Assembly (NCBI GenBank): GCA_021780055.1
Contig: JAJXZM010000337.1
Location: 1-5,589 of the forward strand
Origin: Acidobacteriota bacterium
Lineage (GTDB): Bacteria; Acidobacteriota; Terriglobia; UBA7540
Direction: 5' to 3'
DNA: 5,589 nucleotides
Below, piece by piece: positions 1 to 5,589 of the stretch. The notes beneath the pieces are model-generated. The model was not told the origin of the DNA and searched no databases. It saw nothing but the letters and a program-made list of their open reading frames with translations. Position 1 is the first letter of the stretch, and each line of letters starts with the position of its first letter. A program made the position numbers and the translations under genes.

Positions 1-1
1 A

Positions 2-1600
2 AACATTTCCTTTTCTCTGGAAGATAAACTCCACATCGTCCGCAAGCTTGACGATCTGGGTGTGGATTACATCGAGGGCGGCTGGCCAGGTTCCAATCAC
101 AAAGACCTGGAGCTTTTCCGGCGCACCCAGGGGCTGACGCTGAAGCATGCCAAAATGGCGGCATTCGGCAGCACGCGCCACCCGCGTTACGAGGCGGAAA
201 AGGACCCGAACCTGAAGGCCCTGGTGGAAGCTCACACTCCTGTCGTGACGATTTTCGGCAAGAGCTGGGACCTGCACGTGAAGACGGCGCTGGGAATTTC
301 GCTGGAAGAAAACCTCGGGCTGATTGGCGAGTCGGTGGCCTTTCTGAAATTGTGCGGGAAGGAAGTCATCTACGACGCCGAGCATTTCTTTGACGGCTTC
401 AAGGCCGACGCCGAATATGCGCTGGCCACGCTGAAGGCGGCTGAAAAGGCGGGCGCCGACGCTATCGTATTGTGCGACACAAATGGCGGCACTCTGACCT
501 CCGACATTCATGAGCGTTTCCTGCGCGCCGCAAAGCACGTCAGGACGCCTCTAGGTATTCACACGCACAATGACAGCGAGATGGCGGTTGCCAACTCCAT
601 CGTTGCCGTGCAGGCCGGAGCGGTGCAGGTGCAGGGAACCATGAACGGATACGGCGAGCGTTGCGGCAACGCCAACCTCTGCTCCGTGATTGCCAACGTC
701 GAGATGAAGCTTGGAATGACCGCGATCGGCAAGGAAAACCTGAAGCGCCTGACGGAAGTTTCGCATTACATCAGCGAACTGGCCAACCTGCCGCCGCGTA
801 GTGATCTGGCCTACGTCGGCAAGAGCGCTTTTGCCCACAAGGGCGGCATCCACGTGAGCGCGGTGATGAAGGAATCCGCCGCGTACGAACACATTGATCC
901 GGCGCTGGTGGGCAACGCGCGCCGCGTGCTGGTTTCAGAGTTGTCCGGCAAGAGCAACATTCTTTACAAGGCCGCCGAGCTCGGTTTAAAGATCGACAAG
1001 TCGAGCGCAGCCGCCAAGGTTGTCGTCGACAAGCTGAAAGAGATGGAGCACTACGGCTACCAGTTTGAGGGCGCCGAGGCGTCGTTCGAAGTGCTGTTTG
1101 ATAAGCTGGTGCACGAGACCAAAGAACTGTTTGAGCTGGACGGCTTTCGCGTGATTACGGAGAAGAAGGGCTCGAACGAGTCGCTTTCTGAGGCTGTGAT
1201 CAAGTTGCGCGTGGACGGCACCGAAGAGCACACGGCGGCGGAAGGGTCGGGGCCCGTGAGCGCGCTCGACCGCGCCCTGCGGAAATCGCTGACCACTTTC
1301 TTTCCCTGCATCGGCGATGTTCGCCTGACCGACTACAAGGTGCGCGTGCTGAATTCCGAAGACGGCACCGACGCCAAGGTTCGTGTGCTGATCGAATCCA
1401 GCGACGGCCAGGACAGTTGGGGCACGGTGGGCGTTTCCGAGAACATCATCGAGGCCAGTTGGCTGGCCCTGGTGGACAGCATCACCTACAAGCTGAAAAA
1501 GGAATATGGTCCGCACGGGAAGGGGAGCGGGGCCGAGAGTGCTGCGGCCGCAGAGCCCGCGCCAAAACACAAAGAGTCGGTCGGCTCAAAACATTCGTAG
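2..1600 (+). CDS. cimA: (R)-citramalate synthase, 5' end outside window
   Basis: This enzyme condenses pyruvate with acetyl-CoA to give (R)-citramalate and CoA, the first step of the threonine-independent route to isoleucine, in the cytoplasm. The frame is open from base 2 and encodes NISFSLEDK, then [12 protein letters not shown], a hallmark of this family near residues 20-50. The gene therefore starts upstream. GTG at 62 is an internal valine, and the LRDG-type metal-binding motif should lie just outside the window. In the 532 visible residues, the HMGL-like TIM barrel carries the metal-binding HTHND motif (187-191) and GYGERCGN (216-223). The linker includes [20 protein letters not shown] LeuA-type regulatory/dimerisation domain follows at about 375-505, with [17 protein letters not shown] and [16 protein letters not shown], and is the likely site of isoleucine feedback. 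The last 25 or so residues are an Ala/Pro/Lys-rich tail that looks disordered. Isopropylmalate synthase is the main alternative, but the [10 protein letters not shown] signature favours CimA. Confidence 0.95.
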   Translation, partial: NISFSLEDKLHIVRKLDDLGVDYIEGGWPGSNHKDLELFRRTQGLTLKHAKMAAFGSTRHPRYEAEKDPNLKALVEAHTPVVTIFGKSWDLHVKTALGISLEENLGLIGESVAFLKLCGKEVIYDAEHFFDGFKADAEYALATLKAAEKAGADAIVLCDTNGGTLTSDIHERFLRAAKHVRTPLGIHTHNDSEMAVANSIVAVQAGAVQVQGTMNGYGERCGNANLCSVIANVEMKLGMTAIGKENLKRLTEVSHYISELANLPPRSDLAYVGKSAFAHKGGIHVSAVMKESAAYEHIDPALVGNARRVLVSELSGKSNILYKAAELGLKIDKSSAAAKVVVDKLKEMEHYGYQFEGAEASFEVLFDKLVHETKELFELDGFRVITEKKGSNESLSEAVIKLRVDGTEEHTAAEGSGPVSALDRALRKSLTTFFPCIGDVRLTDYKVRVLNSEDGTDAKVRVLIESSDGQDSWGTVGVSENIIEASWLALVDSITYKLKKEYGPHGKGSGAESAAAAEPAPKHKESVGSKHS

Positions 1601-1688
1601 CACTTCGGCGCACGCCTGAAAATCCTGCCTGTTGTTCAGGGCCGAATCACGCCGCTGCCTGCCGGCGGCAACGTCACCGATTCCGTTT

Positions 1689-1694
1689 TACAAT
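1689..1694 (+). promoter_or_regulatory. Possible -10 element for the DUF4019 gene
   Basis: TACAAT matches the sigma-70 -10 consensus at five of six positions. It lies 25 bases before the ATG at 1719, in the least GC-rich part of the cimA-DUF4019 spacer. No convincing -35 is found 16-18 bases upstream, so this is a weak call. The spacer also holds a GC-rich inverted repeat (GCCGC at 1651-1655, GCGGC at 1665-1669) without a T tract, which could attenuate read-through from cimA. Confidence 0.3.
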
Positions 1695-1718
1695 TGTGGG
1701 GAAAAGAAGGAGGAGAAC

Positions 1719-2141
1719 ATGTTCCGTAAAGTGGCCTGTTTGTTTGTCGTAGCGTTCATCCTTGCCCCCGCCATGCTGATTGCACAAAACGCCAACAAGG
1801 AGAAGGCCGCGGTAGCGTCTGCGGAAAAGTGGCTCGGCCTGATTGACAAAGGCGAGTACGCCGCAAGCTGGAAAGAGGCCGGCACGTTTTTCCGTAACAA
1901 CGTGACAGAGCAGAAGTGGGAACAGGCGATGCACGGTATGAGAAAGCCTTTGGGCAGTCTGGTATCCCGCAAGCTGAAGACCGCCATGTATAAGACGTCG
2001 TTGCCGGGCGCTCCTGACGGCGAGTACGTTGTGATGCAGTTCGACACCTCGTTTGCCAATAAGAAATCCGCCGTCGAAACTGTCACCACCGTGCTCGATA
2101 AGGATGGGCACTGGCGAGCGGTTGGATATTTCATCCGATAA
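1719..2141 (+). CDS. Secreted DUF4019 family protein
   Basis: This is a 140-residue protein of unknown function. ATG 1719 is chosen because AAGGAGGAG (1707-1715) lies directly before it, and because the protein then opens with a signal peptide: MFRK, a hydrophobic core (about residues 5-20) and an AQN end near residues 22-24 that fits signal peptidase I cleavage. An upstream TTG at 1632 would bury this signal. The mature part matches my memory of DUF4019 (PF13211): EKWLGLIDKGEYAASWKEAG, a KPLGSLVSRKLK stretch, LPGAPDGEYVVMQFDTSF, and a C-terminal DKDGHWRAVGYFIR. The fold is expected to resemble small alpha/beta domains of the SnoaL/NTF2 type, and I see no catalytic residues to point to. It probably acts in the periplasm or outside the cell. 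It is separated from cimA by 118 bases and has its own strong ribosome binding site, so it is likely transcribed on its own. Confidence 0.88.
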   Translation: MFRKVACLFVVAFILAPAMLIAQNANKEKAAVASAEKWLGLIDKGEYAASWKEAGTFFRNNVTEQKWEQAMHGMRKPLGSLVSRKLKTAMYKTSLPGAPDGEYVVMQFDTSFANKKSAVETVTTVLDKDGHWRAVGYFIR

Positions 2142-2163
2142 AGGTTGGAGGCGGGGCGGGTGG

Positions 2164-2191
2164 CGCAGATGCTCGGCTTATAGCGTCTGCG
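2164..2191 (+). terminator. Stem-loop downstream of the DUF4019 gene
   Basis: CGCAGATGCT (2164-2173) pairs with AGCGTCTGCG (2182-2191). This makes a 10-bp stem with one T-G wobble and an 8-base loop, 22 bases after the stop codon. Only ATTT follows, so the T tract is poor. A smaller hairpin (2193-2207, TTTCGC / GCGAGA with a GAA loop) comes right after it. Position and stability fit transcription termination or 3'-end protection of the DUF4019 mRNA. Confidence 0.42.
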
Positions 2192-2393
2192 ATTTCGCGA
2201 AGCGAGAGGCTCTTGCTTGTGTTCATTCCACCCGATCCTTTGCAATGATCGATGTGTCCTTCAGAGAACAAAATCTCCGGCTTGGCCACAGCCGCTTGCT
2301 GCCATCATGCTGCGGCTCCAGTACTGCGCCATTTTAACCGCTTCAGCTTTGCTGATCGCAGACCCCAAAAATCAGGGTTTCCGCCAGCCCCGT

Positions 2394-3089
2394 TCAATCC
2401 GGCTTGTTGCGGCTCAGGGCTTCGAAGTCGAGAACGGCTGGTTCCGACTGTTTGGGCCATAGGCGTTCGATCAGGAAGTAAGCAACAGCAACAACGCCCA
2501 CTGCCACCAACGCGGCCGGAGTTGGATGGCCGATAGCTCCGATTACCCCAAGCACCAGGAACACCCTGAACGCCATCACGACCACTACGCGACGGTTCTT
2601 CCCGGCCAGCCAGATGCAAGCCGTCAATGCTGCCGTCCAAGCCAGCGCCTGCCAGAGATGGCCCTGCCCCTCGGCCACGAAGTTCCACTCGATGGCGCTC
2701 ACAATCAACGAAACCAACACGCCCAGGAACGGCAGTCCAACAGAGAAATACGTCCGCACTGGAACCTTTGGGTGCTGGTCTCCCGCGAGAGGTTCATTCC
2801 GCTTGTGGCGCCACCACGCTATGCCCGCCAAGGCAAGAGCCCAGGCGATGCTTACTGGTATCCAGGCGCGTTTCGTCGACATATGGAGAACTGCCCCCAG
2901 CGGACCACCGAATGCCATCGAGTAACCCAGCCCAAGCATGACAAGGACGCTGTAGGTCAACATCAACCTTTGGAACGGAGTAAGTGGACGACCCCGTCGG
3001 ACTGACCTGGCCCAACCAAGGCACAGGCCAAAATAGACAAGCGCCATAATGGGAGGCCCAAGTAGATTCCACAGCATGTCTTGGCTCAT
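2394..3089 (-). CDS. Seven-helix membrane protein, paralogue of its upstream neighbour; candidate RHS immunity protein
   Basis: I do not recognise a named family. The 231-residue product looks like an integral membrane protein with about seven hydrophobic helices. Three lie in the first 100 residues and end in AWWRHKR. A polar linker follows, then four more helices, and the protein ends in a short cytosolic-looking tail (LDFEALSRNKPD). Residues about 26-65 closely match the small protein encoded just upstream: both carry WARxVRxGRPLTP, an RxMLxY segment and LGxGYxMxFG, with roughly 24 of 40 positions identical by eye. ATG 3089 is preferred because AGGGG lies 8 bases before it. A GTG at 3098 is in frame but sits on that AGGGG. 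The gene starts 33 bases after the stop of its paralogue and is probably on the same transcript as the RHS fragment. A role as an immunity protein is inferred from position and duplication only. A general membrane protein of unknown role is the alternative. Confidence 0.75.
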   Translation of the reverse strand: MSQDMLWNLLGPPIMALVYFGLCLGWARSVRRGRPLTPFQRLMLTYSVLVMLGLGYSMAFGGPLGAVLHMSTKRAWIPVSIAWALALAGIAWWRHKRNEPLAGDQHPKVPVRTYFSVGLPFLGVLVSLIVSAIEWNFVAEGQGHLWQALAWTAALTACIWLAGKNRRVVVVMAFRVFLVLGVIGAIGHPTPAALVAVGVVAVAYFLIERLWPKQSEPAVLDFEALSRNKPD

Positions 3090-3122
3090 GGTGTGCACCC
3101 CTGGAACGGTTCGGGCGGACTT

Positions 3123-3437
3123 TCATCGCTTGAAGGCGGTGGGGTCTTGCTGCCCCGCTGTTCTGCGGCGGTGCCGCCACCAGGATATAAGTGCCAGGAC
3201 TACTCCCCAGACACCGATCAAAGCAAACCAGAGAGCCTGTGGCCATCCAAACCAAGAGCCAAACATCATAACGTAGCCCATGCCTAGCGCGAACAAGAGC
3301 GCATATAGCAGCATTCCTCGCATAAGCGGCGTGAGAGGGCGGCCCCCTCGGACCGCGCGTGCCCAGCCCCAACTGAGCGCCACCACCGCGGCAATCGCAA
3401 GGTTAACGACCAACAGGTCTTGGAGGTGTGTAGTCAC
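3123..3437 (-). CDS. Small three-helix membrane protein coupled to the RHS gene; candidate immunity protein
   Basis: This is a 104-residue product with three predicted membrane helices: the LLVVNLAIAAVVALSW region, MLLYALLFALGMGYVMMFG, and ALWFALIGVWGVVLALISWW. A basic tail (RHRRR onward) follows. I do not recognise a family, but it is plainly a paralogue of the first third of the next gene, sharing WARAVRGGRPLTP and the helix that follows. GTG 3437 overlaps the RHS stop codon as GTGA, with GGGG 10 bases upstream. GTG 3446 is an alternative start that adds three residues, but its G-run is then only 1 base away. The overlap points to translational coupling with the RHS C-terminal domain, as expected for a toxin-immunity pair. 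A membrane-located immunity protein would suit a toxin that acts on or near the inner membrane. This role is an inference. Confidence 0.72.
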   Translation of the reverse strand: MTTHLQDLLVVNLAIAAVVALSWGWARAVRGGRPLTPLMRGMLLYALLFALGMGYVMMFGSWFGWPQALWFALIGVWGVVLALISWWRHRRRTAGQQDPTAFKR

Positions 3438-4738
3438 GGATGGCACGCCCCAAAGTAGCCGTAGAGGAACGTTCCCAAGTCGACGCCAACGAACTTGGCG
3501 ATCCCGACCCCCGCTGCAAAGCTTTCTGCGCCAGTTGCGGCCGTCTCGCCGCCGGCTTGGAATGCCGCTCCTGTGATCCCTGTGATTGGCGCTTCGTTGA
3601 GGCCTCTGGCAGCGCTGTATGCCGTCCCGACAGCCGCATCCTGAATGACGCCTGCCGGGCCCTTCACAACGTTAGACTCGCTTGGTATCCCTTGACCGAT
3701 TCCAATTAAAGAGTGGGTCGCAAAAGAGCTGGCGGTGGGCGCCCTCTCTCCGGCTAGAATTAAGCCAAGGTCTGCAAACGCCGACATGGCATTTCCCAGG
3801 AACAGGTTGGTGACAAAGTCAGGATTTCCTTTCCCGGCGTAAATCCCCGCTGCAATGCTGTGCGCATCGCCATAGTCCGATGCACAGTTTAACCTCGCCC
3901 AGAACCCGTGCGGCGTTGCGCTGCCGTCGCCGCCGCCGGTCCCGTCCCCGCTGACGGCACCGATCATGGCGTACATACTCGCGTAGGCTGCGAGTTGCAT
4001 GAGGCCAGTGTAGTAGTCGGCGGTCCCGGGTCCCGAGCCCGAAACGTTAACCTCTTGTGGGTTATTGTTCATTTCCGAACAGCCTTTCCCGTCTCCATTG
4101 TCAACGGTCGTTCCGTCATCTGTGTGGATGCAGCTCAGCCCCAACGGGTCGATGTTCGATACCGGGTTGTTCAGCGCATAGGCATAGCGGTTGAGCGACT
4201 GCGGATTGGTGACGTCGCCGGCCAGCTTGTCGGGCGTCATCCAGCGGCCCAGGCCCGGACTATATTCCCGGAACGCCGTCTCATACAGTGCCAGATCGGT
4301 GTCGTGCTGGGGAAAGCGCGCAAACTTTTCGTCCCACCCGAACCCCGCCGTGTTCACCCACTCTCCTCCGAACGGGTAGTGGAGCATCTCTTCCACCGGC
4401 GCGCCCGTCTGGTCGGTAGCCAGTCCCAGCGAGCCCAATGCGTTCACGTGGAAGTAACGCGACACGTTGGTCGCCTGAGTGTAATACCAGAGCAACCGCC
4501 CGTCAAACTGCACGTATTGCTCCCACCAGACGCCGTTCGCGCCGTTGAAGTGCCCCAGCAACTGCCCGGCAGGGTCGTAAAGCTGCTCGCCACGCCCGCC
4601 ATTCGAGCTGATCCGCTCCACGCGCTGCCCGAAGGCGTTGTACGTCGCCGACCACGTTGAGCCACCGTTCAAGTTCACCATCCGGCCCTCGGATGCTGTT
4701 GCTTCCCGCCGGGCCTGGCCATAGACTGGAGGAAACAA
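3434..4738 (-). CDS. 5'-truncated RHS protein: core domain plus variable C-terminal domain
   Basis: RHS proteins build a YD-repeat shell that encloses a C-terminal polymorphic effector. This 434-residue frame has only the end of such a protein. YD-type remnants occur at about 18-66 (GRMVNLNGGSTWS, YDPAGQLLGHFNG). The RHS-associated core occupies about 100-201, with YETAFREYSPGLGRWMTPD and NRYAYALNNP, and closes with DPLGL at 197-201. A 233-residue variable domain follows. Full RHS proteins are usually well over 1000 residues, so most of the shell is absent. The start is uncertain: TTG 4738 has no ribosome binding site, and RHS similarity fades upstream of residue 18. ATG 4681 (residue 20) has GAGGG 4 bases before it but is normally an internal codon. 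The frame stays open upstream into the DinB gene without a better start. It is either a pseudogene-like remnant or an orphan tip expressed by internal initiation. Two membrane-protein genes follow directly. Confidence 0.82.
   Translation of the reverse strand: MFPPVYGQARREATASEGRMVNLNGGSTWSATYNAFGQRVERISSNGGRGEQLYDPAGQLLGHFNGANGVWWEQYVQFDGRLLWYYTQATNVSRYFHVNALGSLGLATDQTGAPVEEMLHYPFGGEWVNTAGFGWDEKFARFPQHDTDLALYETAFREYSPGLGRWMTPDKLAGDVTNPQSLNRYAYALNNPVSNIDPLGLSCIHTDDGTTVDNGDGKGCSEMNNNPQEVNVSGSGPGTADYYTGLMQLAAYASMYAMIGAVSGDGTGGGDGSATPHGFWARLNCASDYGDAHSIAAGIYAGKGNPDFVTNLFLGNAMSAFADLGLILAGERAPTASSFATHSLIGIGQGIPSESNVVKGPAGVIQDAAVGTAYSAARGLNEAPITGITGAAFQAGGETAATGAESFAAGVGIAKFVGVDLGTFLYGYFGACHP
3437..4135 (-). 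other. RHS C-terminal variable domain (candidate toxin tip)
   Basis: This covers residues 202-434 after DPLGL, where RHS proteins are typically self-cleaved to release the effector. It opens with a short acidic Asp/Gly-rich stretch (TDDGTTVDNGDGKGC). A hydrophobic segment (about 242-264, YYTGLMQLAAYASMYAMIGA) follows, then a Gly/Ser linker and GFWARLNCASDYGDAHS. Next come NLFLGNAMSAFADLGLILAG and a Gly/Ala-rich region ending in a second hydrophobic stretch (about 407-431) before ACHP. I see no HNH, ADP-ribosyltransferase, deaminase or other familiar toxin motif. Composition suggests membrane association, but that is inference. Confidence 0.55.
4699..4727 (+). promoter_or_regulatory. Possible promoter of the DinB-like gene
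   Basis: TTGCTT (4699-4704) and TAGACT (4722-4727) are spaced by 17 bases and resemble sigma-70 -35 and -10 elements, with three and four consensus matches. They lie 38 bases before the ATG at 4766. The pair falls where RHS similarity on the other strand fades, which is consistent with this being the original upstream region of the DinB-like gene. The match is weak on sequence alone. Confidence 0.3.
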
Positions 4739-4765
4739 CAGGGTCCCGCTGAAAGGAGAATCGTC

Positions 4766-5290
4766 ATGAACTGGACGGAGCTCTTGAAGAGCGAAATTGA
4801 AACCGCCTACGCAACCACCCTCAACCTCTTAGACAAAGTTGACCCGGGCAGCCTGAACTGGAAACCCGCGACCGGCCGGAACTGGATGACGATGGGCCAG
4901 CTTCTAATGCACATTTCAAATGCCTGCGGCGCCGGGTGCCGGGGATTCGTCACGGGGGACTGGGGCCTGCCGCCGGGAATGAAGTTGGAGGACATCCCTC
5001 CGGAAGAAATGCTGCCGCCCGCGGAAAAGCTGCCCACTGTTGACGGCGTGGAACAGGTAAGGGACTTGCTGGCGAATGACAAAGCCATCGCGCTGCAGAT
5101 GGTAGCCCAGGCCGGCGAGCGCGATCTGGAAAATCAAAAGATGGCGGCTCCGTGGGCGCCCAATGTGGAAATGTCGCTGGGCCGGCACCTGCTCTCAATG
5201 GTTCAGCACCTGGAGCGGCACAAGAGCCAGCTTTTCTATTACCTTAAATTGCAGGGCGAACAGGTCAATACGGCGGACCTGTGGGGATAA
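4766..5290 (+). CDS. DinB-like (DinB/YfiT superfamily) putative metal-binding protein
   Basis: This is a 174-residue cytosolic protein, the usual size for the DinB/YfiT four-helix-bundle superfamily. Members bind a divalent metal, often through three histidines; some are thiol transferases, hydrolases or maleylpyruvate isomerase-like enzymes, and many are uncharacterised. The expected ligands are visible: H49 in GQLLMHIS, and H148 and H152 in the last helix (MVQHLERHKSQLFYYLKLQG). The N-terminal helix begins at ELLKSEIETAYATTLNLLDKV. A long Pro/Glu-rich insertion (about 66-92, with PPGMKLEDIPPEEMLPPAEK) separates helices 2 and 3. ATG 4766 is supported by AAGGAG at 4753-4758, 7 bases upstream. 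The gene is divergent from the RHS fragment and convergent with the YVTN gene, so it is probably monocistronic. It is not the SOS DNA polymerase IV that shares the dinB name. Confidence 0.85.
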   Translation: MNWTELLKSEIETAYATTLNLLDKVDPGSLNWKPATGRNWMTMGQLLMHISNACGAGCRGFVTGDWGLPPGMKLEDIPPEEMLPPAEKLPTVDGVEQVRDLLANDKAIALQMVAQAGERDLENQKMAAPWAPNVEMSLGRHLLSMVQHLERHKSQLFYYLKLQGEQVNTADLWG

Positions 5291-5295
5291 AACTG

Positions 5296-5332
5296 AAGAG
5301 CGGGAGAGGTTGAGACCGGCGCCGGGGCTCTT
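5296..5332. terminator. Inverted repeat between convergent gene ends
   Basis: AAGAGC (5296-5301) and GCTCTT (5327-5332) are reverse complements and enclose the palindrome CCGGCGCCGG (5316-5325). The element fills the gap between the DinB-like stop (5290) and the YVTN stop (5331-5333). On the - strand it is followed by CAGTTTT, and on the + strand by a modestly T-rich stretch, so a weak bidirectional terminator is possible. The long interior makes the outer stem doubtful. Confidence 0.27.
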
Positions 5333-5588
5333 ACTTCCTTACGGCCCACGCCATACCGTCCGGGCCGCGTTCGGTCTGGATGCGGCCGGTTTCTTTAAGC
5401 GTCTTCAGGTCGATCACAGCCACGTAATTGTTCGGACTGCATGCGACGTAAGCGCGCGATCCGTCGGGCTGCATCAGAATGCCTCCCGCGCCATGGCCCA
5501 GGCTCAGGCGCTTGACTTCGCGCCGCGTTGCGGCATTGAAGATGGCCAGATCTCCGCCGTTGCTTGCCAGCATGGAGACGAAGACATA
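5331..5588 (-). CDS. YVTN/NHL-type beta-propeller protein, C-terminal end only
   Basis: The last 85 residues of a gene that enters from the right edge are visible; the start is outside the window. The frame continues past the ATG at 5573 as YVFVS, so that ATG is internal. One complete propeller blade and part of the last are seen: LAIFNAATRREVKRLSLGHG, then GGILMQPDGSRAYVACSPNNYVAVIDLKTLKETGRIQT, then GPDGMAWA. The PDGSRAYV and VAVIDLKT strands are typical of YVTN repeats. These proteins are usually exported and act in binding or scaffolding, and the signal peptide would be in the missing part. The protein ends directly after the last blade (AVRK). No function can be assigned from this piece. 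Confidence 0.85.
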   Translation of the reverse strand, partial: YVFVSMLASNGGDLAIFNAATRREVKRLSLGHGAGGILMQPDGSRAYVACSPNNYVAVIDLKTLKETGRIQTERGPDGMAWAVRK

Positions 5589-5589
5589 T

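Noticed and set aside
62..64. GTG as the start of the citramalate synthase gene
   Set aside because: The frame is open to base 2 and the upstream residues (NISFSLEDK) match the family, so this is an internal valine.
986..1570. Long - strand open frame of 194 codons
   Set aside because: It is antisense to the well-conserved citramalate synthase and is a codon-bias shadow.
1651..1669. GC-rich inverted repeat after cimA as a terminator
   Set aside because: The 5-bp stem has a 9-base loop and no T tract, too weak to list as its own feature.
1632..1718. TTG 1632 start for the DUF4019 gene
   Set aside because: It would put 29 polar residues before a clear signal peptide and ignores the strong AAGGAGGAG before ATG 1719.
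2526..3005. + strand open frames opposite the larger membrane-protein gene
   Set aside because: They are shadows of a paralogue-supported gene, and their products are polar and featureless.
2794..3372. - strand open frame spanning the two membrane-protein genes in another frame
   Set aside because: It crosses the gap between two paralogous genes whose own frames give matching membrane proteins; its product shows no coherent features.
3908..4660. Long + strand open frame of 250 codons
   Set aside because: It lies wholly antisense to the recognisable RHS core and has a low-complexity Arg/Val/Pro-rich product with no family features.
4766..5290. DinB-like gene as SOS DNA polymerase IV
   Set aside because: The 174-residue size and the H / HxxxH pattern belong to the DinB/YfiT metal-binding superfamily, not to the polymerase.

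Overview
The window is a GC-rich bacterial chromosome segment with six protein-coding units. Five read as ordinary or intact genes and one is a broken-looking RHS gene. An Acidobacteriota-type soil bacterium is my best guess. It rests on the combination of a long-form citramalate synthase, a secreted DUF4019 protein, a DinB-like protein, a YVTN beta-propeller protein and an RHS fragment. This is an impression of gene content, not a phylogenetic result.

Left part, + strand (1-2190): a citramalate synthase gene (cimA, isoleucine synthesis) enters the window already open. It lacks only about its first 20 codons. After a roughly 120-base spacer comes a small exported DUF4019 protein with a strong ribosome binding site. 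A 10-bp stem-loop sits 22 bases past its stop. From 2192 to 2393 I find no gene, only a small second hairpin at 2193-2207 and no clear promoter.

Central part, - strand (2394-4738): three genes read in one direction and are tightly packed. The first is a 5'-truncated RHS gene that keeps only the last YD-type repeats, the RHS core ending in DPLGL, and a 233-residue variable C-terminal domain. The next gene overlaps its stop codon (GTGA) and encodes a small three-helix membrane protein. A further gene, 33 bases on, encodes a larger membrane protein whose N-terminal third is clearly a paralogue of the small one. The layout resembles an orphan RHS toxin tip followed by duplicated, membrane-located immunity genes. 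That function is inferred from layout, not shown by a recognised toxin motif. This is the part of the window most likely to hold something undescribed.

Right part (4766-5588): a DinB-like metal-binding four-helix protein on the + strand is divergent from the RHS fragment. Its probable promoter lies in the sequence where RHS similarity stops, which suggests a recombination junction there. A convergent, partial YVTN beta-propeller gene on the - strand runs off the right edge. An inverted repeat lies in the 40-base gap between their ends.

There are no tRNA or rRNA genes, CRISPR arrays, transposases or long direct repeats that I can see.
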